From CAYYJV01 sp964486395 (GTDB taxonomy: Bacteria > Patescibacteriota > Minisyncoccia > Minisyncoccales > MHMH01): a DNA stretch of 30,579 nucleotides. The notes under the pieces are model-generated. The model saw only the letters and a program-made list of their open reading frames with translations. It made no database searches and had not been told where the DNA came from. The stretch covers positions 1 through 30,579 of the forward strand of contig CAZALP010000002.1 of NCBI GenBank assembly GCA_964486395.1, given 5' to 3'. Of the stretch, positions 14,512-21,990 are shown piece after piece. The first letter of the stretch is position 1; each line of letters starts with the position of its first letter. A program made the position numbers and the translations under genes.

Positions 14512-16405
14512 GAATTATTTTTTTAATTTTATCCACGATTTTAGGATTGGCTAAAGTCGACAAATCTCCCAGTTCTTCTCCGGTAAAAAGCTTCCTTAAA
14601 ATGCGGCGCATGATTTTGCCGGATCTGGTTTTGGGCAGATCTTCCACTAGATAAACTTCCTTTGGAAGAGCGATGGGTCCTATTTCCTTCTTGATTTGTT
14701 CCACCACTTCCTTTTTAATTTCCTCCTGGCTTTTTGCGCCCTTGTAAATTACGAAAACTGCGGGAGCTTCCCCTTTTATTTTATCAGAAATACCGATAAC
14801 CGCACACTCTGAAATTTCCGGATGCAAATTGACGGCTTCCTCCAGCTCTCCTGTGGTCAATCTATGACCGGCTATCTTAATTACATCGTCCACCCTGCCG
14901 ACTATCCGGATTAAGCCCTGTTTGTCCCTCAAAGCGCCATCCGAGGTAAAATATGTTTTCTTGCCGTACTGAGACCAGTAAGTTTTCAAATACTTCTGAG
15001 GGTTTTTGTACACTCCCCTCAGCAGGCTGGGAGAAAAAGGAGGTAGAATGACCAAATTCCCCTGCTTTCCCGAAGGGCAAGATTTTCCGTCTTTGTCCAG
15101 GATATCAGCTTTAATTCCGGGAAAGGGAAGGCCTGTAAAAGCCGGCTTGAAAGGACCCATTCCCGGCAAAGAAGTCAGCAGAATTCCTCCTGTCTCTGTC
15201 TGCCACCAGGTATCCACAATGGGACATTTTTTCTTTCCCACGTTTTCGAAATACCAAAGCCAGGCGGCTTCATCAATGGGCTCTCCTACAGTTCCCAGCA
15301 ATCTCAACTGCTTGAATTTGTATTTTTCAATGACTTTTGCTCCGTATTTTTCAAACATTCTGATGGCAGTGGGAGCTGTGTAAAAAATGGTTACTTTGTG
15401 CTTTTCGATGATTTGAGCCCATCTGTCGGGTGTGGGAAAGTCAGGGACTCCTTCGAACATCAAAGTGGCAATGCCGTTCAAAAGAGGAGAATATATGGTG
15501 TAAGTGTGGCCTGTCACCCATCCGGGGTCGGAAGTGCACCAGAAAACGTCTTTTTTATGAAAATCAAAAATCCATTTGCCGGTCCAATAAGCCTGTACGG
15601 TATAACCACCGCAAACGTGCTCGCAACCCTTAGGGCGACCAGTTGAACCGCTCGTATAAAGTATAAACTGCAGATTTTCTGAATCCATAACCGTTGCGGG
15701 GCAATTATCTTTTTCCGAACTCCAGGGAACGCTCTCATTTCTTTTTACCAGCACCATCTCTTTTACTTTCGTATTCTTAACTCCTTCTCTGGCGTTTTTT
15801 TCCAAATCAATCAACCCCCCCCTTCTGTAATATTTATCGGCTGTAATTAAAACCTTGGCCTGGGTATCCTGCAGCCTAATTTTTAGAGCGGAAGGGCTAA
15901 AAGCTGAAAACACTACCGAGTGCACAGCCCCGATTCTCGCACAAGCCAGCATAGCTATTACCACTTCCGGAATCATCGGCAGATAAATTCCCACCCTATC
16001 TCCTTTCCTGACCCCCAACTTTTTCAGGTAGTTAGCACATTTGCAGACTTCAGAAAACAATTCTTTGTAAGTTAAAATCCGGGGCTTCTCATTGATTGGC
16101 TCGGGTTCCCAAATTAAAGCTGGCTTATCTTTTATTTTCTCCCAGCCGGCCAAATTCTTCTCAAAGATATTTTCAGTAATATTTATTTTCCCTCCAATAA
16201 ACCACTTAAAATACGGGGGCCTGTGCTTGGTCGGACCAAGCACAAAGCCCTTTTGCCATTTTTTATACCAAAAAAGCTCTCCGGCCAGCTTCTCCCAAAA
16301 TTTCACCGGATCCTTTTCAGCTTTTTTGTAGATTTTGGGGTCGGAAATCCAGGCTTTCTTTTGAAAACTTTTAGATGGATAATATAATTCTCCTCTTTTT
16401 ATCAT
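14504..16405 (-). CDS. acsA: Acetyl-CoA synthetase (AMP-forming)
   Basis: Acetate + ATP + CoA to acetyl-CoA + AMP + PPi. ANL-superfamily motifs: YTSGSTGRPKG (phosphate loop), DPGWVTGHTYTIYSPL, DTWWQTETGG (the Trp that limits the acyl pocket to acetate in Acs is present), and the C-terminal PKTRSGKIMRR with the regulatory and catalytic Lys597. Length is 633 aa against about 650. It is the first gene of the unit that continues to the pilin, ppsA, ppdK, PfkB kinase, aldolase and ferredoxin. Its own promoter lies directly after the terminator of gap, with TATAAT 8 nt before the ATG. Confidence 0.96.
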   Translation of the reverse strand: MIKRGELYYPSKSFQKKAWISDPKIYKKAEKDPVKFWEKLAGELFWYKKWQKGFVLGPTKHRPPYFKWFIGGKINITENIFEKNLAGWEKIKDKPALIWEPEPINEKPRILTYKELFSEVCKCANYLKKLGVRKGDRVGIYLPMIPEVVIAMLACARIGAVHSVVFSAFSPSALKIRLQDTQAKVLITADKYYRRGGLIDLEKNAREGVKNTKVKEMVLVKRNESVPWSSEKDNCPATVMDSENLQFILYTSGSTGRPKGCEHVCGGYTVQAYWTGKWIFDFHKKDVFWCTSDPGWVTGHTYTIYSPLLNGIATLMFEGVPDFPTPDRWAQIIEKHKVTIFYTAPTAIRMFEKYGAKVIEKYKFKQLRLLGTVGEPIDEAAWLWYFENVGKKKCPIVDTWWQTETGGILLTSLPGMGPFKPAFTGLPFPGIKADILDKDGKSCPSGKQGNLVILPPFSPSLLRGVYKNPQKYLKTYWSQYGKKTYFTSDGALRDKQGLIRIVGRVDDVIKIAGHRLTTGELEEAVNLHPEISECAVIGISDKIKGEAPAVFVIYKGAKSQEEIKKEVVEQIKKEIGPIALPKEVYLVEDLPKTRSGKIMRRILRKLFTGEELGDLSTLANPKIVDKIKKIIHG

Positions 16406-16413
16406 ATTACTTG

Positions 16414-16442
16414 ATTATACATCACCTTCATCTCCTCTCCAA
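16414..16442 (-). promoter_or_regulatory. Promoter of the acs operon, probably leaderless
   Basis: Minus strand: TTGGAG (16437-16442), 17-bp spacer, TATAAT (16414-16419), then 8 nt to the acsA ATG. A start about 7 nt after the -10 box would fall on or next to the initiation codon. No Shine-Dalgarno sequence fits within that space. Confidence 0.65.
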
Positions 16443-16448
16443 CTGTGG

Positions 16449-16479
16449 AAAACAAAAATCAAGCCCTCTCGGGCCTGAT
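16449..16479 (-). terminator. Intrinsic terminator after gap
   Basis: Minus strand: a 9-bp stem, ATCAGGCCC (16471-16479) and GGGCTTGAT (16458-16466) including one G-T wobble, with a GAGA tetraloop, followed by TTTTTGTTTT. It ends the galU-to-gap transcript 45 nt after the gap stop and separates it from the acs operon. Confidence 0.9.
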
Positions 16480-16490
16480 CACATTAATGT

Positions 16491-16509
16491 TGCACCACCT
16501 GATGGTGCA
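16491..16509. repeat. TGCACCA inverted repeat
   Basis: TGCACCA (16491-16497) and TGGTGCA (16503-16509) around a 5-bp centre, between the gap stop and its terminator. The same heptamer occurs as a direct repeat near 24680 upstream of galU, at the other end of the same transcript. It could be a second RNA hairpin before the terminator or a protein-binding site. Confidence 0.5.
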
Positions 16510-16524
16510 GCATATCGCCTAATT

Positions 16525-17514
16525 TTATGACAGTTTTTTGCCGACGAATTCGGCAAATTCGGCCAAACGGCAAGCGTAGCCATACTCGTTATCGTACCAA
16601 GCCAAAACTTTTACCAAATTATCTTGAACCATGGTGTTTTCAAGATCCACAATGGCAGAATGAGTATTGCCAATGTAGTCCGAAGAAACCAAAGGCAGTT
16701 TTTCCACCGCCAAAATGCCTTTTAACTCTTTTTGCTTGGCGGCTTTAACAAAAGCTGAATTTATGCCCTTTACCGAAGTCCTCTTTTTCACTTCGCAAAT
16801 CAAATCCAGAATGGAAACCGTGGGAGTGGGAACCCTGATGGCAATGCCGTCCAATTTCCCCTTCAATTCCGGCAGTACATTGCCTATGGCCTTTACTGCT
16901 CCCGTGGAAGTGGGAATAAGATTTAGAGCAGCCGCTCTCGCCCTTCTTAAATCTTTGTGCAGGAGATCCAGAATTCTCTGATCGTTGGTATAGCTGTGAA
17001 CCGTAGTCATAAATCCGTGCACAATCCCCAGGGTTTCGTGCAAAACTTTGGCCACAGGAGCCAGACAATTGGTAGTGCAGGAAGCCATCTCCAAAACGTC
17101 GTATTTTTTCAAATCCAATTTATCGGCGTTCACCCCCAACACATAGGAAGGAATTTTATTGGGGTCTTTTGAAGGAGCAGAAATTATCACCTTTTTGGCG
17201 CCGGCTTTGATGTGTTTTTTGGCATCATCATATTTTCTAAAAACGCCGGTACACTCTAAAACCACGTCTATCCCCAGCTTTTTCCAAGGGAGATTAGCAG
17301 GATCTTTTTCCGCAAAAAGCTTCACTCCCTGCATGGCTTTTTCGGCGTTGGAATAATGGCCATAAACAGAGTCGTATTTTAAAAGATGAACCAGGGTTTT
17401 TCTGTCGGTCAAATCGTTGATTGCCACCACCTTCAGTCCTAGGTGATCCTCAACAATTCTCCTGAAAGCGGACCGGCCGATTCGGCCAAAACCGTTGATA
17501 GCGATTTTGATCAT
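16525..17514 (-). CDS. gap: Glyceraldehyde-3-phosphate dehydrogenase
   Basis: Phosphorylating GAPDH of 329 aa. The Rossmann motif is NGFGRIGR (8-14), Asp34 in INDLTD points to NAD+ preference, and the catalytic pair is Cys146 (MASCTTNC) and His173 (TVHSYTNDQ). The C-terminal WYDNEYGYA motif is intact. It is the last gene of the galU-to-gap unit and overlaps the glutaredoxin gene by 4 nt. Phosphoglycerate kinase and triosephosphate isomerase, often adjacent, are not in the window. Confidence 0.98.
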   Translation of the reverse strand: MIKIAINGFGRIGRSAFRRIVEDHLGLKVVAINDLTDRKTLVHLLKYDSVYGHYSNAEKAMQGVKLFAEKDPANLPWKKLGIDVVLECTGVFRKYDDAKKHIKAGAKKVIISAPSKDPNKIPSYVLGVNADKLDLKKYDVLEMASCTTNCLAPVAKVLHETLGIVHGFMTTVHSYTNDQRILDLLHKDLRRARAAALNLIPTSTGAVKAIGNVLPELKGKLDGIAIRVPTPTVSILDLICEVKKRTSVKGINSAFVKAAKQKELKGILAVEKLPLVSSDYIGNTHSAIVDLENTMVQDNLVKVLAWYDNEYGYACRLAEFAEFVGKKLS

Positions 17515-17744
17515 AATTTTAATAATTTGCTAATTTTCTCTTTATCAAATCCTACCACAATTTGACCATCGATGTCTACGACGGGGACTCCCATCTGTCC
17601 GGATTTTTTAATCATTTCTTCGCGGGCAACTAAATCTTCTGCCACATTAACATCCTCAAAATCGATGTTATGCTCTTTCAAGAATTCTTTCACGGTTACA
17701 CAGTAAGGGCAGGTAGGCGTAGAGTATACTTTAACTTTTGGCAT
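17511..17744 (-). CDS. Glutaredoxin-like protein (NrdH / Cp9 type)
   Basis: A 77-aa thioredoxin-fold protein with the CPYC redox motif (C12, C15), a cis-Pro loop (GVPVVDI) and the GF motif (VVGFDKEKI). It resembles the small glutaredoxin-like proteins that clostridia pair with AhpF-type flavoprotein reductases. A reductase of that type is encoded in the same unit at 21991-22914. It probably shuttles electrons to peroxidases, ribonucleotide reductase or other cytosolic disulfides. It overlaps the upstream kinase gene by 14 nt and gap by 4 nt. Confidence 0.93.
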   Translation of the reverse strand: MPKVKVYSTPTCPYCVTVKEFLKEHNIDFEDVNVAEDLVAREEMIKKSGQMGVPVVDIDGQIVVGFDKEKISKLLKL

Positions 17745-18651
17745 GTTTAATGGCTAAATTAACAGCTCCTTGAAGCGGGTTAACATTATATACAAAATGG
17801 ACCTTTGGGTGCTGTTTTTTTATTTTGCCAACTAAGGCAGGCAGAAGTCCAGGGTTTTTGAAACCAGAACCAATAAATCCCACGCAAAAAGGTTTATTCC
17901 TTATGCCGAGCTTTTTCGCTACAGCCCTGGCTCCTAAAGCCAATTCTTCGGCTGCTTGTTCAATGATTTTTTTTGCCACGGAATCTTTTTTGGCCTCATG
18001 AAAGAGTGTGGCAAAGGAGGCTATGTATTTTTTAAATTCCTCCGGCTTTTCGTGCCAATAATCATAAATCTCGGGAATCAGCTGGGAAATATCTTTTTTG
18101 CCGGCTTTTCTTAAAACTAATTTTTCCAAAACTGTTTTTTTCTCTCTGCCGTCCCAAACCCTCACCGCGCTCCTCAAAGCCCAGGAGCCCAACCAGAAAG
18201 CGGATCCATCGTCTCCCAAAAGAAAGCCCCAACCGATAGCTTTTGCTTTTTTGTTTCCGTACTCTCCGTAAACACTGGAGCCGGTTCCGCAAATTATTAA
18301 AATTCGAGGTTTTTTATGATCGAAACAAGCTGCTTCCAAAGCTATTTCGGCGTCATTAAAAAGAAGCGCTTTAATGTTTCTGGGCAAAACTTTTTTGACT
18401 ATTTTCTTGTATGCCTGACGGTCTTGGGGGCTATCCAAGCCGGCAAAACCGATGACTATTGTTTTGACGACTTTATATTTTTTTAGGAGCGGCTGGAGAA
18501 GCTTTCGCAGATTTTTCTCGCACTGCTTTTCTCCAATAGCATGGTAATTGAGAGCCGGACCGGATTTTCGGCTGATGATTTTTCCGTTTGTTCCGGCCAC
18601 GGCAGCGGAACTCTGAGTGGCTCCTCCGTCAACGCCGATGAAATATTTCAT
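17731..18651 (-). CDS. BadF/BadG-family sugar kinase (N-acetylglucosamine kinase-like)
   Basis: ASKHA-fold ATPase of 306 aa. Phosphate-1 motif GVDGGATQS (6-14), phosphate-2 region CGTGSSVYG, and GWGFLLGDDGSAFWLG, the pattern of N-acetylglucosamine kinases. FIGSGFKNPGLLPAL near the end matches the adenosine motif. It may phosphorylate GlcNAc or glucosamine salvaged from peptidoglycan, or another hexosamine; the substrate is not proven. It sits 6 nt after the DsbA-like gene in the glycolytic unit, so it could feed salvaged sugar into glycolysis. Confidence 0.85.
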   Translation of the reverse strand: MKYFIGVDGGATQSSAAVAGTNGKIISRKSGPALNYHAIGEKQCEKNLRKLLQPLLKKYKVVKTIVIGFAGLDSPQDRQAYKKIVKKVLPRNIKALLFNDAEIALEAACFDHKKPRILIICGTGSSVYGEYGNKKAKAIGWGFLLGDDGSAFWLGSWALRSAVRVWDGREKKTVLEKLVLRKAGKKDISQLIPEIYDYWHEKPEEFKKYIASFATLFHEAKKDSVAKKIIEQAAEELALGARAVAKKLGIRNKPFCVGFIGSGFKNPGLLPALVGKIKKQHPKVHFVYNVNPLQGAVNLAIKHAKS

Positions 18652-18657
18652 ATGATG

Positions 18658-19560
18658 TTATTGGCAACTTCCGCTGCCAGAAGATGTATTGCCGCTGGTG
18701 GGAAGTTGTTGAGAACATTCCTCGGGAGCAGACTCAAACGCTGAGCATACAGCACCAAGATAAGCCTGCGAATTTCCGTAATGATAAACGGAATTTGTCT
18801 TCACCCCGTTTATGATCAAGGTCGGGCTTCCGTTTACGCCGGCCTCATTGGTTACGGAAGCTTCATTTTTCATCAGGGAAAGTCCTTCTGAGGAAACGCA
18901 ATTGGTTATGGCCGAAATATCCAATCCTGCATTTTCGGCCGCCTCCCGCCAACACGAGCCGTTACTGCCGCAATTGTCGTTCACGTAAGTTGTAAACTGC
19001 CACCATTTATCCATTCCCCATTCTTGCAGAACGCAAGCCTCCCTTTTATTTTGGTCGACTTCGGGCTGACCGTGCAATGAAGACACATTTCCATTGCTGA
19101 CATTCACAATGTAATGGATGTTCCAATCAACCTTGTCTTTCAACAAATTGTAAACCGGCAACATGGTATTTTCAGCTTGATTGCCGTAAGGGCAAAAAGA
19201 CATAACGAACAATTCTACTTTCGGCTTTTTGGTTTGAGGAATACTAGTTGCCGCTTGATTTTCCTCCTGAGTTGACGTCAAAGAAATCCCGGAAGAAAAC
19301 AGAAGCTTGCCGTCTTTGGTCACGTAAGACTCGTATTCCCGATTGGCAATTTCAATGTGAATTTTGTAAACTCCAGATGTCTCGGAAACATCGAGCAAGG
19401 AAGCCGTAACACCCTCTTCGATGTTGTTATTAATGAAATTAAGAGCTTTGTCTGCAGCCTTTTGGGCAGAAATACCTTCGTGGCTGTATTGAAAGCCGTA
19501 AAAAGCGCCTCCCCCTATTAATATTCCGGCCACGAAAACGATAAGTGTTTTTTTGTTCAT
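18658..19560 (-). CDS. Exported DsbA-like thioredoxin-fold protein with CPYG motif
   Basis: A 300-aa protein: N-terminal signal/anchor helix (5-22), a PepSY-like small domain (about 30-95), a linker, then a thioredoxin fold from about 114. The active-site motif is C123-P-Y-G, so the second Cys of CxxC is Gly, while the cis-Pro loop GSPTL (P246) is intact. Seven further cysteines (176, 197, 203, 221, 272, 282, 299) suggest a disulfide-rich domain outside the membrane, some perhaps acting as the resolving partner. It could be an oxidoreductase or isomerase for secreted proteins such as the Cys-containing pilin. It lies between apgM (29 nt) and the sugar kinase (6 nt). Assignment to the DsbA/Trx superfamily is firm; the precise role is not. 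Confidence 0.8.
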   Translation of the reverse strand: MNKKTLIVFVAGILIGGGAFYGFQYSHEGISAQKAADKALNFINNNIEEGVTASLLDVSETSGVYKIHIEIANREYESYVTKDGKLLFSSGISLTSTQEENQAATSIPQTKKPKVELFVMSFCPYGNQAENTMLPVYNLLKDKVDWNIHYIVNVSNGNVSSLHGQPEVDQNKREACVLQEWGMDKWWQFTTYVNDNCGSNGSCWREAAENAGLDISAITNCVSSEGLSLMKNEASVTNEAGVNGSPTLIINGVKTNSVYHYGNSQAYLGAVCSAFESAPEECSQQLPTSGNTSSGSGSCQ

Positions 19561-19589
19561 GGTAAATTTTTAACCTTGTTAAATTTGCT

Positions 19590-20786
19590 TTAGCAACTAT
19601 TTAACAAAATTGACATTAATTTTAATTGATTAATTTTGCCGACTCTGCCTTTTTTGCAGGTTTTTTCGGAAAACATTTTAACTTTATCAGAACCGCGGCC
19701 GTAAATCAAGAGGGGTATGGGCTCTGCGCAATGCCTTTTTAAAACGCAGCAAGTGGAATGGTCGGCTGTCACCGTTATCAAAATATTTTTCAAACCCATC
19801 AAAGGCCCCAAGCGTTTATCTATTTTTTCGATAAAATCTCTTTTGCCCCTGAAGTTGCCGTCTTCTGCCAAGCTGTCTGCAGCTTTTATATGCAGGAAGA
19901 TAAAGTCGTATTTCTTTAACGAGCTTAAAACGGCTTGGATTTTTCCCCTTAAATTAGTTTTGGGAGAGCCGTCCGCTCCCTTCACTTTTATCAAGTCCAT
20001 TCCCAAAACCTCTCCGATTTGCCGGTAAAGAGCTTTGCCCGCAATGCAGCAAGCCCTTAATCCGTATTTCTTCTTGAAAGAAGGCAGCTTTACCAAAGGA
20101 CTGGCGCCCCTGGTGAGAATGTAGTTGGCGGGAAGCAAACCATGCTTTTTTCTCTTTTCATTCAACGGATGATTTTTTAGAATCCGGCTGGATTTCTGCA
20201 AGAATTCATTTAAAACTTTGGCTGTAAACTTGGCCTGAGGAGTTTTCTCCAAGGGAACTATTTTTTGTGCTTTCTTTCCCAGCTTTCCGTAATGAGGATC
20301 TCCGTCTGAGATTTGGCTGCTCAGGTTTTTGCCCCGCATGATGATGCCGATCCGATGGCCGCCGGCGGCCTTTATCAAAAACTTCACTCCCTCTATTTGC
20401 ATTTCGTTTAAAGAATCAATCAAAGGCTGAGTTTTTTTTATCCTTCCCGCCCTTCTGTCCACCATGTTAAAGCTTTCATCCACCGTGCCAAAATTGCCCC
20501 TCAAAGCGATATCTCCCTTTTTCATTTTCATTCCGGCACCCGTGGCCGTAAAATATCCCCGCCTGACGGAATAAACTTTGGCATTGTAGCCGAAGAGAGA
20601 AAAATGACCTTCCTCGGAAGTGGGAATGGCAGTATGAAAAACCGGCTCCACCAAGCCGCATTTGCCCTTCTCTGCTAGTTTGTCTAAATTGGGAGTTTTG
20701 GCCGCTTCCAAAGGAGTTTTGTTTCCCAGTTGGGAAACGGGCTTGTCTCCCAAGCCGTCAATGACAATAAAAAGGATTTTTTTCAT
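19590..20786 (-). CDS. apgM: Cofactor-independent phosphoglycerate mutase, archaeal type
   Basis: Interconverts 3- and 2-phosphoglycerate. Alkaline-phosphatase-superfamily metal motifs are VIDGLGD (Asp10) at the N-terminus and TADHSTCC...H near the C-terminus. The likely phosphoserine nucleophile is Ser57 in TSEEGHFSLFGY. At 398 aa it matches the archaeal aPGM class (about 400), not the 510-aa bacterial iPGM. Cys replaces the usual Pro after DHST. Its start overlaps the end of enolase by 4 nt, so consecutive glycolytic enzymes are coupled. Confidence 0.93.
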   Translation of the reverse strand: MKKILFIVIDGLGDKPVSQLGNKTPLEAAKTPNLDKLAEKGKCGLVEPVFHTAIPTSEEGHFSLFGYNAKVYSVRRGYFTATGAGMKMKKGDIALRGNFGTVDESFNMVDRRAGRIKKTQPLIDSLNEMQIEGVKFLIKAAGGHRIGIIMRGKNLSSQISDGDPHYGKLGKKAQKIVPLEKTPQAKFTAKVLNEFLQKSSRILKNHPLNEKRKKHGLLPANYILTRGASPLVKLPSFKKKYGLRACCIAGKALYRQIGEVLGMDLIKVKGADGSPKTNLRGKIQAVLSSLKKYDFIFLHIKAADSLAEDGNFRGKRDFIEKIDKRLGPLMGLKNILITVTADHSTCCVLKRHCAEPIPLLIYGRGSDKVKMFSEKTCKKGRVGKINQLKLMSILLNSC

Positions 20787-21910
20787 TTTAGCTCTTCTTC
20801 TATTCTTAAAAGTCTATTGTATTTGGCCGTTCTTTCGCCCCTAGCGGGGGCTCCGGCTTTAATGTAGTCAGCTCCGATGCCCACGGCAAAATCCGAAATA
20901 AAGTCGTCGCAAGTTTCCCCGGACCTGTGGGAAACCATAATTTTCCAGCCGTAGGATTTTGCCAATTTAGCAGCTTCCAGGGCTTCCGTTACCGTGCCTA
21001 TTTGGTTGATTTTTAATAAAAGCCCGTTGCAAAGATTTTTCTCTTTGGCCGTTTTTATCCTTGCCGGATTGGTTACCAGCAAATCATCGCCGATTATTAA
21101 AATGTTGGGTTTAAATTTCTTCCAGCTCGCCAAATCCGTTTCTGAAAAAGGATCCTCCAAACCAATGATGGGGTATTTCTTAACCAAATTCCGGTAATAC
21201 CTGATAAACCCTTCCGGCGTAAAAACTCCTCGCTTTATTTTGTATTTTCCTTCCGAATAAAACTGGGAGGCCGCCACATCAATAATGACCTTATTGTCTT
21301 TGATTAACTCCAAGGCCTGTTCTGGAATTTGGAAAGGCGGAGCAAACCCTCCTTCATCTCCCACGTTCTTCCCCAATTTTTTCCTTAATTTTTGATAAAT
21401 TTCGGCAGCTGCCTCTAACGATTTTCTGAAAGTTTTTTCTTGCGGCAAAACCATAAATTCCTGAAAATCCAAATCGTTTTCCGCATGCGCCCCTCCGTTG
21501 ATTACATTGAAAGCCGCTCTCGGCAATTGTAATATATTTTTACCAATCGGCAAAAATATATTACCAAGGTATTTGTACAAAGGCTGACCTTGGGCGGCGG
21601 CGCCGGCTCGACAAACGGCCATCGAGATCGGCGTGGTAGCGTTAGCGCCGATGTTTAACTTTTTTAAAATCTCGTCAATTCCTTTTTGGTCTGCAACGTT
21701 TTTTCCCTTTAACCTGGGGGCGGCAATTCTATTCACATTCATTACCGCTGTTTGGGAATCTACCGTCTTTGCCTCGTGTTTTCCCTTGGAAGCTCCCGAG
21801 GGAGCTGAATCCCGGAAAAATCCTCTGTCTGTAACTAAATCGACCTCCACCGTCCACTGGGCTCTGGAATCCAAAATTTTTCTGGCCTTTATTGATTTTA
21901 TCTTAGACAT
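20783..21910 (-). CDS. eno: Enolase, shortened, with an in-frame palindromic element
   Basis: 2-phosphoglycerate to PEP. Catalytic and metal residues are kept: His142, Glu151 (QEF), Glu186 (GDEGG), Asp211, Glu252 (LEDP), Asp275 (GDD), Lys300 (KINQIG), His328 (SHRSGE) and Lys351. At 375 aa it is well below the usual 420-430; shortening is visible after SGASKGKHEA (about 47) and between GDEGGFAP and DVAAS. Against this trend, residues 114-129 (about YLGNIFLPIGKNILQL) look longer than the corresponding loop in other enolases. They are encoded by a 45-bp palindromic element (21525-21569), a second copy of which lies upstream of the gene. Confidence 0.95.
   Translation of the reverse strand: MSKIKSIKARKILDSRAQWTVEVDLVTDRGFFRDSAPSGASKGKHEAKTVDSQTAVMNVNRIAAPRLKGKNVADQKGIDEILKKLNIGANATTPISMAVCRAGAAAQGQPLYKYLGNIFLPIGKNILQLPRAAFNVINGGAHAENDLDFQEFMVLPQEKTFRKSLEAAAEIYQKLRKKLGKNVGDEGGFAPPFQIPEQALELIKDNKVIIDVAASQFYSEGKYKIKRGVFTPEGFIRYYRNLVKKYPIIGLEDPFSETDLASWKKFKPNILIIGDDLLVTNPARIKTAKEKNLCNGLLLKINQIGTVTEALEAAKLAKSYGWKIMVSHRSGETCDDFISDFAVGIGADYIKAGAPARGERTAKYNRLLRIEEELK
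21525..21569 (-). repeat. Palindromic element, copy A (inside eno)
   Basis: A 34-bp core (21530-21563) is a near-perfect palindrome with 12-bp perfect outer arms TAATATATTTTT/AAAAATATATTA around CC...GG. It is flanked by CCTTGG on one side and CAATT on the other, read on the minus strand. The element is read through in frame by eno. Copy B at 21930-21973 shares the flanks and the palindrome. Confidence 0.85.
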
Positions 21911-21929
21911 ATTAAACGCCGGCTGAGGA

Positions 21930-21973
21930 AATTGTAATATTTTTTGCCGATCGGTAAAAAAGTATTACCAAGG
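21930..21973 (-). repeat. Palindromic element, copy B (trxB-eno gap)
   Basis: A 33-bp palindrome (21935-21967), arms TAATAY and a T-run around CCGATCGG, with the same CCTTGG and CAATT flanks as copy A and the same orientation. It fills about half of the 80-bp gap between the reductase stop and the enolase start. No U-tract follows, so it is not a good intrinsic terminator. Confidence 0.85.
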
Positions 21974-21990
21974 AATTGAGACAGCCGTCT

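Noticed and set aside
21930..21973. Palindrome between the reductase gene and eno as an intrinsic terminator
   Set aside because: No U-tract follows the stem, and the same element is read through inside eno.
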